A stretch of 20,432 nt of DNA from Chloroflexia bacterium (GCA_025927935.1 JAICKM010000023.1:1-20432); one strand, 5' to 3'. Counted from the first letter of the stretch, positions 6,309 through 14,157 are shown. Made by a program: numbers and translations. Notes: a model not told the origin generated them from the letters alone.

Positions 6309-7030
6309 TGTCTGAACCGCTGACCATCGGCATCGTGGGCGGGATGAGTCCCCAATCCACGATCACCTACTACCAGCAGATCCTGCGCCGCCATGAGGCG
6401 ACGTTGGACAACCATGGCTATCCCCGCCTGGTGATCGCCAGCGTCTCGTTCCAGCAATATATCGATTGGCAGCACGCGGGCGCGTGGGACCAGGTGGCGG
6501 CGGGGCTGCAACGGGAGTTTGAGGCCGTGGCCGCCGCGGGCGCGGATTTCGCGGTCCTGGCGACCAACACAATGCACAAGGTGTTGCCGCAGATCAGTAG
6601 TCCCGTGCCGGTCCTGCACATCCTGGACGCGGTGGCCGAGCACGCACGGGCGGCCGGAGTGCGCTCGGTCGGGCTGACCGGCACCGGGTTCACCATGGGC
6701 GACGGGTTTTATGCCGCGGGCCTGGAAAGCCGGGGCCTTGGCGTCGTGCTGCCCACGGCGGGCGAGCAGGCGGTGATCCACCGCATCATTTACGACGAAC
6801 TGATTCGCGGTGAAATCGTTCCGGCCTCGGTGGCGGAGTTCAGTGCCATTGGACAGGGCCTGGTGGGGCGCGGGGCCGATGCGGTGTTGCTGGCCTGCAC
6901 GGAACTGGAATTGCTCACCCGGCCCGCGCCGCTGCCCATGCCCGTGCTGGACACGACGCAGATCCACGCCGATACGGCCTGGGAGATTGCCATGGGCCGG
7001 CGCCCGTTGCCCGCCGTGAGCCGGGCGTGA
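6308..7030 (+). CDS. Asp/Glu racemase family protein, YgeA-like with Thr/Cys active site
   Basis: This 240-residue protein belongs to the PLP-independent Asp/Glu racemase family, which inverts amino-acid stereochemistry with two residues acting as acid and base. The N-terminus IGIVGGMSPQSTITYYQQI is typical. The second catalytic Cys is C197 in LLACTELEL. The first position, usually Cys in a CNT motif, is T86 in LATNTMHK. I recall the same Thr-Cys pair and the TNTMHK signature from E. coli YgeA, a broad-specificity L-Asp/Glu racemase, so activity is plausible. GGAGAAG lies at good distance before the ATG. The gene is coupled to the acetyltransferase upstream and to the cupin downstream (GTGA overlap). 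D-amino-acid supply for peptidoglycan or signalling is one possible role; the substrate is not shown by the sequence. Confidence 0.87.
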   Translation: MSEPLTIGIVGGMSPQSTITYYQQILRRHEATLDNHGYPRLVIASVSFQQYIDWQHAGAWDQVAAGLQREFEAVAAAGADFAVLATNTMHKVLPQISSPVPVLHILDAVAEHARAAGVRSVGLTGTGFTMGDGFYAAGLESRGLGVVLPTAGEQAVIHRIIYDELIRGEIVPASVAEFSAIGQGLVGRGADAVLLACTELELLTRPAPLPMPVLDTTQIHADTAWEIAMGRRPLPAVSRA

Positions 7031-7389
7031 CGGAGTTTCACCACCGCAGGCTGCCGGACTACAGCACGTTGTTGTCGGGGCACACGCCGCCCGATGCCAC
7101 CGGCTTCCGGTCCGACCGGCTCCAGATCTGGTACAACAACACGCCGGACGCCTGGGTCGACCCGCAGCCACACGCACACCAGGAGAGCGACGAATGCTTT
7201 ATCGTGCTGCGCGGCTCGCTGATCGTGGAAGTAGCGGGGCAGCGGTTCGTCGTCGGCCCGCGCGAGTTTTGCTGTTTCCCGCGCGGGGTCGTCCACGCGG
7301 TGGTCGAAGTGCATCCGCCGGTCGAGAGTTTGATGATCCGCGCGCCTTCCGTCGCCGATAAAATTTACCCGCCGTCAGAGCCGCGCTGA
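7027..7389 (+). CDS. Small single-domain cupin protein
   Basis: This 120-residue protein is a single beta-barrel cupin. Motif 1 is at about 48-66: PHAHQESDECFIVLRGSL has the two His and the Glu that bind a metal, followed by the conserved Gly. Motif 2 is GPREFCCFPRGVVHAV, with Pro, Gly and the fourth metal-binding His. A full metal site is therefore present. Cupins of this size include isomerases, dioxygenases and sugar- or effector-binding proteins, and I cannot tell which this is. The GTG start lies within the last codons of the racemase (GTGA, four-base overlap), with little of a ribosome-binding site, so it is probably translated by coupling. It ends about 20 bp before the promoter of the next unit. 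Confidence 0.85.
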   Translation: MTEFHHRRLPDYSTLLSGHTPPDATGFRSDRLQIWYNNTPDAWVDPQPHAHQESDECFIVLRGSLIVEVAGQRFVVGPREFCCFPRGVVHAVVEVHPPVESLMIRAPSVADKIYPPSEPR

Positions 7390-7406
7390 TGGGGCCGGGA
7401 CGGCCA

Positions 7407-7435
7407 TTGTCCCGCGGCAAGGGCTATGCTATGAT
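7407..7435 (+). promoter_or_regulatory. Promoter of the aldolase-kinase-Lut unit
   Basis: TTGTCC (7407-7412), a 17-base spacer and TATGAT (7430-7435), with TGC immediately before the -10 (extended -10), lie 80 bp upstream of the aldolase start. The spacing is ideal. It splits the long rightward gene run into two units that may also be read through. Confidence 0.68.
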
Positions 7436-7514
7436 GGAAGCGCCCGCGCCGGCCTCATGTGACCGCCGGGCGGCAGGAGCCACAGACCGTGCAGTAGAGG
7501 GGAAAGGACGAGCG

Positions 7515-8168
7515 TTGCGGATCTATATCGATAGCGCCGATGAGGCCGCGATTACCGAAGCGCTGGCGAGCGGCTATGTCTATGGTGTGACGACGAACCC
7601 GACAATCCTGCGCCGGGCGGGAGTCCGGGCGGCGGGCGTACCGGCGCTGGCCCGTATGGCGCTGGCCGCCGGGGCGCGCGAATTGCACTTGCAGGTCTAT
7701 TCCGACGACACACCGGCGATGGTCCGCGAAGGGCGTGCGCTGGCCGAGGTGGACCCGCAACGGGTGGTGGTGAAGATCCCCGCCACGCCCGCCGGGTATG
7801 CTGCCGCGGCGCAACTGGCGGCGAAGCAAGTCCGCGTCACCCTCACGGCGGTGTATACGGTCCGCCAGGCCGTGCTGGCGGCGAGCGTGGGCGCGGCGTA
7901 TGTGGCCGTCTATGTGGGGCGCATGCGTGACGCGGGCTTCGACGCCCTGGCGTTGGTCGCCGGGATGCAGCATACCCTGGACGCGCAACACGCGCCGGTG
8001 GCAATTCTCGCCGCCAGCATACGCGACGCGGCGGAGATCGAGTCCCTGGCCGCGGCGGGCGTCGCCACGGTGACGTTGCCGCCGCCGGTCCTGGGCCAGC
8101 TACTCGACTCACCCTTGACGGCGGCGGCCGCGGCGGCCTTCCGCGCAGACGCAGGAGCCATCTTATGA
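7515..8168 (+). CDS. Transaldolase family protein, fructose-6-phosphate aldolase (FSA)-like
   Basis: This 217-residue TIM-barrel class I aldolase matches the short TalC/FSA subfamily in length. The Schiff-base Lys is K87 in VVVKIPAT. D6 (IYIDSAD), Q60 (LHLQV), T111 (LTAVY) and Y133 (VAVYVGR) line up by eye with E. coli FsaA D6, Q59, T109 and Y131. Tyr at that last place is what I recall for fructose-6-phosphate aldolases, where true transaldolases have Phe. FSA splits fructose 6-phosphate into dihydroxyacetone and glyceraldehyde 3-phosphate. I chose the TTG at 7515 because it gives the family's usual start (MRIYIDSAD) and has AAAGGA eight bases upstream; longer frames add unrelated residues that overlap the promoter. 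The stop overlaps the start of the sugar kinase (ATGA). A different sugar-phosphate substrate is possible. Confidence 0.88.
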   Translation: MRIYIDSADEAAITEALASGYVYGVTTNPTILRRAGVRAAGVPALARMALAAGARELHLQVYSDDTPAMVREGRALAEVDPQRVVVKIPATPAGYAAAAQLAAKQVRVTLTAVYTVRQAVLAASVGAAYVAVYVGRMRDAGFDALALVAGMQHTLDAQHAPVAILAASIRDAAEIESLAAAGVATVTLPPPVLGQLLDSPLTAAAAAAFRADAGAIL

Positions 8169-9127
8169 GCGGAGTCCTTACGGCCATCGGCGAGATCCTG
8201 ATTGATTTCTTGCCCATCCAGAGCGGCGGGCACACCACCGGCTTCGCGATGCACGCTGGGGGCGCGCCGTTCAATGTGGCGGTCGGCATGGCGCGGTTGG
8301 GCCAGCCGGCGGCCTTTGCCAGCAAACTCGCCGCCGATCTCTTCGGGCGCTACCTGCGCGCCTATGCCGAAGCGGAGGGCGTGGACACCCGCTTCCTGAT
8401 CCCCAGCGAGGCGCAAAGCACCCTGGCCTTTGTGGCGATGGAGAACGGCGAACCGGCCTATGCTTTCTACGGCGAAGGGGCGGCCGACACGTTGCTGACC
8501 ATCGACGATCTGTCGTATGAGTTTTTCACGGAGACGCGCATCCTCCATTTCGGCTCGATCAGTCTGTTGCGCGGCAGCACGCCGGACGCCGTGCTGGCTG
8601 CCGCCGAGCGGCTCAAGGGCCGCGCCCTGCTGTCCTTCGACCCGAACCTGCGCCCCGGCCTGGTGCGCGACGAGCGCGCCTATCGCGCGCTCCTGGCCCG
8701 CGCCTTCGCCCTGGCCGATGTGGTTAAGCTCAGCTCCGTCGACCTGGACTGGCTGGCCCCCGGCCGGGCGGCGACCGACGTGGTCGCCGAACTGGCGGCG
8801 CAGGGGCCGGCGCTGGTCGTCGTGACCCAGGGCGGGGCGGGGGTGCTGGCCGCGCACAGCGGCCGGGAGTGGCAGGTGCCCGCTTTCCCGGTGCGCGTGG
8901 TGGATACCGTCGGGGCGGGCGACGCCTTCAGCGCGGGGTTGCTGACCGGGCTGGCCGAGCGGGGCGTCTATACGCGGGCGGCGCTGGAGGCGCTATCCGA
9001 GGCGGACCTCGTGGCCGCGCTCCGATTTGCCGGGGCGGTCGCCGCGATAACCTGCTCCCGCGCGGGCGCCGACCCGCCGCGCCGGGCCGAAGTGGCGGCG
9101 TTCCTGGCCGCCCAGGAGACCACCTGA
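8165..9127 (+). CDS. PfkB-family carbohydrate kinase, fructokinase-like
   Basis: This 320-residue ribokinase-fold enzyme transfers phosphate from ATP to a sugar. The N-terminal AIGEILIDFLP and the AGGAPFNVAVGMARLG motif (31-46) are PfkB signature 1. Signature 2 is VVDTVGAGDAFSAGLL at 246-260, with D253 as the probable catalytic base. Closest resemblance by eye is to bacterial fructokinases, but 2-keto-3-deoxygluconate and other sugar kinases share these features. AGGAG seven bases before the ATG and a four-base ATGA overlap with the aldolase show coupled translation. If the kinase makes fructose 6-phosphate and the neighbour cleaves it, the pair would form a two-step route to triose units; this pathway is inference. 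Confidence 0.9.
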   Translation: MSGVLTAIGEILIDFLPIQSGGHTTGFAMHAGGAPFNVAVGMARLGQPAAFASKLAADLFGRYLRAYAEAEGVDTRFLIPSEAQSTLAFVAMENGEPAYAFYGEGAADTLLTIDDLSYEFFTETRILHFGSISLLRGSTPDAVLAAAERLKGRALLSFDPNLRPGLVRDERAYRALLARAFALADVVKLSSVDLDWLAPGRAATDVVAELAAQGPALVVVTQGGAGVLAAHSGREWQVPAFPVRVVDTVGAGDAFSAGLLTGLAERGVYTRAALEALSEADLVAALRFAGAVAAITCSRAGADPPRRAEVAAFLAAQETT

Positions 9128-9162
9128 CGGCGACAGGGCACCCTGCTGGGAGACATCGGCTT

Positions 9163-9765
9163 ATGTCCATCGATTCCACCACCGGCGCGGATACACTCGC
9201 GCTCTTTACCCAATATGCGACCGGCGCGGGCGCGCAGGTGCAGGTGGCCGATTCGCCGGAGGCCGCGGTCGGGGCGATTACCACGCTCCGCCAGGGCGTC
9301 CTCACCTGCACCGCCGCCGTGCGTGACGCCTATCCGCAACTGTACGCCGCGCTGGCCGGCCCCGGCGGGCCGGTGCGGGTCGCAGAGGATGTGGCGGCGG
9401 AGTCTGCGGACTCCACGGCGCTGGCCGCCGCCCTGGCGGGCGGAACGGGCCTCATTCTCGCCACGGCGGGCGTGGCCGAGACCGGCTCGCTGCTGCTGAC
9501 CGATAGCGCACTGGCGCCGCGCCTGCTGGGCATGCTGGCCGACTATTGCATTGCCCTGCTGGATGGCGCGGCGATCTTGCCCGATCTGGACGCGGCGGGG
9601 GAGGTGCTGGCGCGGCTCGAACGGGAGGGCCACCGTTACCAGTCGCTTGTCACCGGGCCGAGCCGCACCGCCGACATCGAGCGCGTGCTGACCATCGGGG
9701 TGCAGGGACCCAAGACGTTGTCGATTATCGTCGTGCGTGCTCCAGCAGCGGGGCAGGAAGGGTAA
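9163..9765 (+). CDS. lutC: LutC-like LUD-domain protein (lactate utilisation)
   Basis: This 200-residue protein is a LUD (DUF162) domain of the LutC/YkgG group. The end TGPSRTADIERVLTIGVQGP (159-178) is the clearest signature, and LILATAGVAETGSLLL in the middle is also typical. In Bacillus subtilis LutABC oxidises L-lactate to pyruvate; LutC contains no iron-sulfur motif and its exact part is less clear. The ATG at 9163 is preceded by GGGAG ten bases upstream; the frame is open further upstream inside the kinase gene but those residues are out of family. It sits 35 bp after the sugar kinase and 3 bp before the LutB-LutA fusion, so all belong to one transcript. It acts in the cytoplasm, since no signal or membrane segment is visible. 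Confidence 0.88.
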   Translation: MSIDSTTGADTLALFTQYATGAGAQVQVADSPEAAVGAITTLRQGVLTCTAAVRDAYPQLYAALAGPGGPVRVAEDVAAESADSTALAAALAGGTGLILATAGVAETGSLLLTDSALAPRLLGMLADYCIALLDGAAILPDLDAAGEVLARLEREGHRYQSLVTGPSRTADIERVLTIGVQGPKTLSIIVVRAPAAGQEG

Positions 9766-9768
9766 GGC

Positions 9769-12105
9769 ATGGAGAAGCACACACATCCCACCAACGGCCC
9801 CACGGCAGACCGGCACCCCGGCAGCGCGGAGCCGGCGGGCGGCCATGTGCCGTTGCCCTTCCCGGTCCGCTACCGGCGCGCGCTGGATAATCCACAATTG
9901 CAACGCACCCTGCGCAACTTCCAGCGCAACTGGCGCGAGTCCCGCGCCGCCGCCTTCGACGCCTACGCCGCCAACCCGCTCCACGCGCCCGCCGCCACCG
10001 GCGAGCCACGCAAGATCCATATTCCGGTCCCGGATACGCCCGGCGGGGCAGAGTTTGCCGCGCTGCGCGATCGGCTGGCGGCGATCAAAGACCAGGTGAT
10101 CGACGATCTGCCCGCCTATGTGGACCAGTTCCAGCGGGAAGCCGAAGCCCGCGGTGTCCATGTCTACCGTGCCGCCGATGCCGCCGCCGCGAACCGCTAT
10201 GTGCTCGACCTGTGCCGCCGGAAGGGCATCGGCCATGTGGTGAAGAGCAAGACGATGGTGTCCGAGGAAATTGACCTGAACGCGGCGCTGGAAGCGGCGG
10301 GCATCCAGGCGGTGGAGACCGATCTGGGCGAGTGGATCCAGCAGCTTTCGCACGAGCGGCCCTCGCACATGGTCATGCCGGCCATCCACCGGACCCGGCA
10401 GGAGGTCGGCGACCTGTTCACGGAAGCGACGGGCCGCCCGGTGAGCCGCGAAGACATCGGCGAGCAGGTGGCCGTGGCCCGGCGCGAGTTGCGGCGCGAC
10501 TTCCTGGAGGCGGGATTGGGCGTCAGCGGAGCCAACGCGCTCATCGCCGCCGGCGGCACGGTGATGTTTATCGAGAACGAGGGCAATGCGCGCCTGGTCA
10601 CATCGTTGCCGCGCGTCCACGTCGTGCTGGCCGGGATCGAGAAACTGGTGCCCGATTATGCGGCGGCTATGTTGCAGCTGCGCCTGCTGGCCCGCTCGGC
10701 CACGGCGCAGCAGATCACGTCGTATTCGACGTTCGTGTCGGGGCCGCCGGAACCGGGCAAAGAGATGCACATTGTGCTGGTGGACAACGGGCGCCTGACC
10801 ATGCGCGAGACGCCGCTGATCCGCGATGCATTGCGCTGTATCCGCTGCGCCGCCTGCGCCAACGTCTGCCCGCCGTATGCCGAGGTGGGCGGCCATGTCT
10901 TCGGCTATATCTATTCCGGCGCCATCGGCCTGGTGAACACGCCATTCCACCACGGCCTGGAGGCCGATGCGGGGCCACAGAGCCTGTGCGTGTCGTGTAA
11001 TGCCTGCCAGACGGTTTGCCCGGTGGGTATCCCGCTGCCGCGCCAGATCCTGGCTGTGCGGGCGCGGGTGGTCGAAGCGCAGGGTATGCCGTTGCCGGTG
11101 CGCCTGGCCCTGGAAGTCTGGAGCCGCCCCCGGCTGGCCGATATGGCGGTGCGCTTCTCGGCGGTGCTGGGCAAGCCGTTTTTCAAGGGGCGCTTTGTCG
11201 ACCCGGCGCGGGTGGGCGCGGGGCTGATCCCGCAGGTGCGTAACCTGGTCGGCTGGCGCACGCCGCCCGCGCCGGCCCGCGTGCCCGCCCGCGACCGCCT
11301 GCGCCTGCGCGCGCCGGTCGTCACGATCCCCGGCAGCAAGGCCGCCGGCCTGCGCATCTGCTATTTTACGCAGTGCCTCACCGACCGGCTCTATCCCGAC
11401 ATGGCGGCGGCGGTCGTGCGCGTGCTCGAAGCCTGCGGCGCGGAGGTCATCGTGCCGGAAGATCAGCACTGCTGCGGGCTGGCCGCTATCGACGCGGGCG
11501 ACCCGGAACTGGGCCGCCGCATGGCGCGGCAGACCATCGAAGTATTGGAGCGCGCGGGTGGCGACCTGATCGTGACCGGCGGCGCCAGTTGCGCCATCGC
11601 CGTGGTCCATGACTACGAGTCGCTGTTCGCAGGCGACCCGGAATGGCTGGCGCGGGCGGCGGCAGTGGCGGCCCGCACGATGGACTTCGTCAGCTTCCTG
11701 GACGAGGTGGCGCAGTTGCCGGCGGGGGCGTTGCGCCGGGCGCGGGCCGTGGGGCCGGTCACATACCACAGCTTCTGCCAGAGCACCAATGTGCTGGGCC
11801 TGGGCCGCGCCCCGCGCCGCATCATCCGCGACGTGCTGAGGCTGGAGTTGATCGAGTTGCCGGAGGGCACGGTCTGCTGCGGTTTTGGCGGCTCGACCTC
11901 GGCCACGCGCCCAGAGGTGGCGGCGCGCATCCTGGAGCGCAAACTGGCAAACGTGCGCGTGACGGGGGCGCGCATCCTGGTCACGGATAACCCCGGCTGC
12001 ATTCTGCATCTGCGCGGCGGCATCCGCGCCCAGCAACTGCCGGTCCATGTGTTGCATATTGCCGAACTGGTGGCGGCGCATCTGCCGGAGCAACCGGGGC
12101 CATAG
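9769..12105 (+). CDS. LutB-LutA fusion: LUD, two 4Fe-4S clusters and two CCG domains
   Basis: This 778-residue protein joins what are usually two subunits of the LutABC L-lactate oxidation complex. Residues about 20-340 are the LutB LUD domain (GIGHVVKSKTMVSEEIDLN). Two ferredoxin-type 4Fe-4S motifs follow: C357, C360, C363, C367 and C407, C410, C413, C417, the latter ending in VCPVGIPLP. From about 525 to the end is a LutA-like heterodisulfide-reductase-type module with two CCG motifs, at C568-C569 (HCCGLAA) and C703-C704 (VCCGFGG), each preceded by a further Cys (CYFTQC, FCQS). Electrons from lactate would pass through these clusters to an unidentified acceptor. AGGAAGGG is six bases before the ATG. 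No frameshift or stop marks the junction at about 470-520. It overlaps no other gene; a channel gene follows after 11 bp. Confidence 0.92.
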   Translation: MEKHTHPTNGPTADRHPGSAEPAGGHVPLPFPVRYRRALDNPQLQRTLRNFQRNWRESRAAAFDAYAANPLHAPAATGEPRKIHIPVPDTPGGAEFAALRDRLAAIKDQVIDDLPAYVDQFQREAEARGVHVYRAADAAAANRYVLDLCRRKGIGHVVKSKTMVSEEIDLNAALEAAGIQAVETDLGEWIQQLSHERPSHMVMPAIHRTRQEVGDLFTEATGRPVSREDIGEQVAVARRELRRDFLEAGLGVSGANALIAAGGTVMFIENEGNARLVTSLPRVHVVLAGIEKLVPDYAAAMLQLRLLARSATAQQITSYSTFVSGPPEPGKEMHIVLVDNGRLTMRETPLIRDALRCIRCAACANVCPPYAEVGGHVFGYIYSGAIGLVNTPFHHGLEADAGPQSLCVSCNACQTVCPVGIPLPRQILAVRARVVEAQGMPLPVRLALEVWSRPRLADMAVRFSAVLGKPFFKGRFVDPARVGAGLIPQVRNLVGWRTPPAPARVPARDRLRLRAPVVTIPGSKAAGLRICYFTQCLTDRLYPDMAAAVVRVLEACGAEVIVPEDQHCCGLAAIDAGDPELGRRMARQTIEVLERAGGDLIVTGGASCAIAVVHDYESLFAGDPEWLARAAAVAARTMDFVSFLDEVAQLPAGALRRARAVGPVTYHSFCQSTNVLGLGRAPRRIIRDVLRLELIELPEGTVCCGFGGSTSATRPEVAARILERKLANVRVTGARILVTDNPGCILHLRGGIRAQQLPVHVLHIAELVAAHLPEQPGP

Positions 12106-12116
12106 GAGTCGCCTGC

Positions 12117-13226
12117 ATGCATATCCTGGCGGGCGTAGTGGGGCTGATTCTGCTCGGCGCGGTTTTGCTCGATGCCTTTGAGACGATTGTGCTGCCGCGG
12201 CGGGTCTCGCGGCGCTTCCGCCTGACGCGGCTATTCTATCGCTATACCTGGCAGATCTGGCGGGTTGGGGTGCGCCGGGCCTTGCCGAACGGCTGGCGTG
12301 AGGATTATCTGGGCTTCTATGGCCCGTTCTCGCTGCTGCTGTTGCTTGGCCTGTGGGCCACGGGCCTGATCGTCGGGTTCGCCCTGGTGCAGTGGGCGTT
12401 GGGTTCGGCGCTGAGCGCGCCCGACGCGCACCCGGATTTCGGTACCGACCTCTACATGAGCGGCACGACTTTCTTTACCGTGGGCTTTGGCGATGTGGTG
12501 CCGCGCGGCGGCAAGGGCCGGTTGGTCGCAGTGATCGAAGGCGGCATGGGCTTCGCCTTCCTCGGCGCGGTCATCGGTTACCTCCCGGTGCTCTACCAGG
12601 CGTTTTCCCGGCGCGAGGTCAGCATCACCCTGCTGGACGCGCGAGCCGGATCGCCGCCGACGGCCCTGGAACTGTTGCTCCGCCACTGTCCGGGCAATGA
12701 CCTCGAAGCCATCCGCGGTTTTCTACAGGACTGGGAGCGCTGGGCGGCGGAGTTGCTGGAGAGCCACCTGTCCTACCCGGTGCTGGGCTATTTTCGGTCG
12801 CAACACGAGAACGAGTCGTGGCTGGCCGCGCTGACGATGATCCTCGATTCCTGCGCGCTGGTGATGGCGGGCAGCGACGGTCCGGCGGCGCGGACCGCCC
12901 GGCTGACCTTCGCCATGGCGCGCCACGCCGCGGTCGACCTGGCGCAGGTTTTCGACACGCCGCCCCGCCCGCCCGCGCAGGATCGCCTGCCCCCTGCGGA
13001 CCTGGCGCATCTGCGCGAGGCCCTGGCCGCCGCCGATGTGCTTTTGAAGACCGGCCCCGCCGTCGACGAGAAACTCGATCACCTGCGCCGGATGTACGAG
13101 CCGTATGTGAACGCGCTGGCCGAATATCTGCAAGTCACGCTGCCGCCCTGGCTGCCGGCCGCCGACGCGCACGACAACTGGCGCACGGCAGTATGGGATC
13201 GCTACGACGGCATCTCCCTTGTGTAG
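12117..13226 (+). CDS. Two-helix potassium channel with long cytoplasmic C-terminal domain
   Basis: This 369-residue membrane protein has hydrophobic segments at about 2-22, 68-94 and 136-160. Between the last two is a pore loop with the filter TVGFGD at 121-126 (TTFFTVGFGDVVP), the K+-channel signature with Phe in place of the usual Tyr. Residues 165-369 form a large soluble, mostly helical domain without the Rossmann motif (GxGxxG) of an RCK domain. I remember the string RSQHENESWLAALTMILD from other bacterial channel proteins of unknown gating. AGGAG eight bases before the ATG begins within the stop of the LutBA gene, so it is the last gene of that transcript. A role in membrane potential or ion balance during metabolism is a guess. 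The gating ligand is unknown. Confidence 0.88.
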   Translation: MHILAGVVGLILLGAVLLDAFETIVLPRRVSRRFRLTRLFYRYTWQIWRVGVRRALPNGWREDYLGFYGPFSLLLLLGLWATGLIVGFALVQWALGSALSAPDAHPDFGTDLYMSGTTFFTVGFGDVVPRGGKGRLVAVIEGGMGFAFLGAVIGYLPVLYQAFSRREVSITLLDARAGSPPTALELLLRHCPGNDLEAIRGFLQDWERWAAELLESHLSYPVLGYFRSQHENESWLAALTMILDSCALVMAGSDGPAARTARLTFAMARHAAVDLAQVFDTPPRPPAQDRLPPADLAHLREALAAADVLLKTGPAVDEKLDHLRRMYEPYVNALAEYLQVTLPPWLPAADAHDNWRTAVWDRYDGISLV

Positions 13227-13244
13227 CGCGCCTGGCCGGCGCGC
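13226..13244. terminator. Hairpin between convergent stop codons
   Basis: GCGCGCC (13226-13232) pairs with GGCGCGC (13238-13244) across the five-base loop TGGCC, a strong 7-bp GC stem. It fills nearly all the 17 bp between the channel stop and the LysE stop and would serve both strands. There is no T tract on either side, so intrinsic termination is not assured. Confidence 0.45.
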
Positions 13245-13879
13245 TAGCGCTGCTCCCAGGCGAGGCGCACGCCCAGGGCCAGCAACAATACCCCGGTCAC
13301 ACGTTCCAGGCGGCGGCGCACGGCGGGCCGCATCAGGAGGTCGCTGAGGCGGCTCAGGAAGTAGGCGTACGCGGACAGCCAGATGAGGCCCAGAGTGATG
13401 TGGATGCCGGCCAGCAGCAGCGATTTCAGCAGCACCGGGTCGCCGGGCGCCATGAACTGCGGCAGCAGGGTCAGGTAGAACAGGGCCACCTTGGGGTTGA
13501 GCACATTGGTCAGCAGGCCCTGCGTGTAGGCCCGCCGCCAGATGCGCCGGCCCCCGCCCACCACCGGTGCGGCTTCCGCGGTCGCCGCCGTCAAGTGTTT
13601 CCCGCCGAACAGCGAGCGCAGCCCGATAAACACCAGGTACGCCGCCCCGATCCACTTCACGATCTCGAAGGCGAGCGCCGATTGGTTGAGGATTGCCGAG
13701 AGACCCAGGCCGGACATGGTAGCGTGGATCATGACGCCCGTGGAAATGCCCAGCGTCGTCGCCAGGGCCGCGGGGCGCCCATGACTCAGCGTGTTCTTCG
13801 TGACCAGCGCGGTATCGGCGCCCGGCGTAATCGTCAGCACCGCCGATAAGCCCAGGAACATGAGGATGTGGGGATCCAT
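13244..13879 (-). CDS. LysE/RhtB-family amino-acid exporter
   Basis: This 211-residue inner-membrane protein fits the LysE/RhtB translocator family, which exports amino acids and related metabolites. The N-terminal helix ends in the family signature ITPGADTALVTKN (about 17-29). About six hydrophobic segments follow, with GISTGVMIHATMSGLGLS and QGLLTNVLNPKVALFYLTLLPQF, the latter carrying the well-conserved NPK. I chose the ATG at 13879 because AAAGG lies five bases upstream and the signature then sits at the usual place; a longer frame to 13954 adds a hydrophilic stretch. It is the only leftward gene between the metabolic and glycan regions and is convergent with the channel. The substrate is unknown; the racemase 6 kb away is too far to be a link. 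Confidence 0.93.
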   Translation of the reverse strand: MDPHILMFLGLSAVLTITPGADTALVTKNTLSHGRPAALATTLGISTGVMIHATMSGLGLSAILNQSALAFEIVKWIGAAYLVFIGLRSLFGGKHLTAATAEAAPVVGGGRRIWRRAYTQGLLTNVLNPKVALFYLTLLPQFMAPGDPVLLKSLLLAGIHITLGLIWLSAYAYFLSRLSDLLMRPAVRRRLERVTGVLLLALGVRLAWEQR

Positions 13880-14011
13880 GCGCGCCTTTCTTGAACAACT
13901 CCCGCCACTTGCACTCCCGCTGCTTCTCGTATCAGACAGGCTCTGACACCGCAAAATTGGCCGAGCCGGTTAGTAGTGCGATCCGGCGAACATCTATAAT
14001 TGATGAGAGCA

Positions 14012-14040
14012 ATTATACTGTCCGCCTCGGCATCGCGCAA
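14012..14040 (-). promoter_or_regulatory. Promoter of the LysE-family exporter gene
   Basis: Minus-strand TTGCGC (14040-14035), 17 bases and a perfect TATAAT (14017-14012) form a good promoter. Transcription would start near 14005, giving a leader of about 125 bases before the exporter ATG. Confidence 0.65.
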
Positions 14041-14128
14041 CAGCGGGCCGCACAGGATAACGCTTACGATTCCAGTGCACGGCTGCTCTGGCTAACGAAA
14101 CACCGTTTGTTATACATATCCCTCGACA

Positions 14129-14157
14129 TTGCACGGAATGGGCGGATCAGGTAAACT
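14129..14157 (+). promoter_or_regulatory. Promoter of the glycan cluster
   Basis: TTGCAC (14129-14134), a 17-base spacer and TAAACT (14152-14157) lie about 112 bases before the first glycosyltransferase. The palindrome CGTCGCGCGACG at 14173-14184 falls just after the expected start of transcription. Confidence 0.6.

Noticed and set aside
8968..12093. Very long leftward open frame (1041 codons) opposite the sugar kinase, LutC and LutBA genes
   Set aside because: It is antisense to three clear enzyme genes, has low-complexity Arg/Gln/His-rich composition and no recognisable domain. Such frames are common opposite GC-rich genes.
13891..14154. Possible small rightward gene of 87 codons upstream of the glycan cluster
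   Set aside because: It has no ribosome-binding site, crosses promoters for both strands and resembles nothing I recognise.
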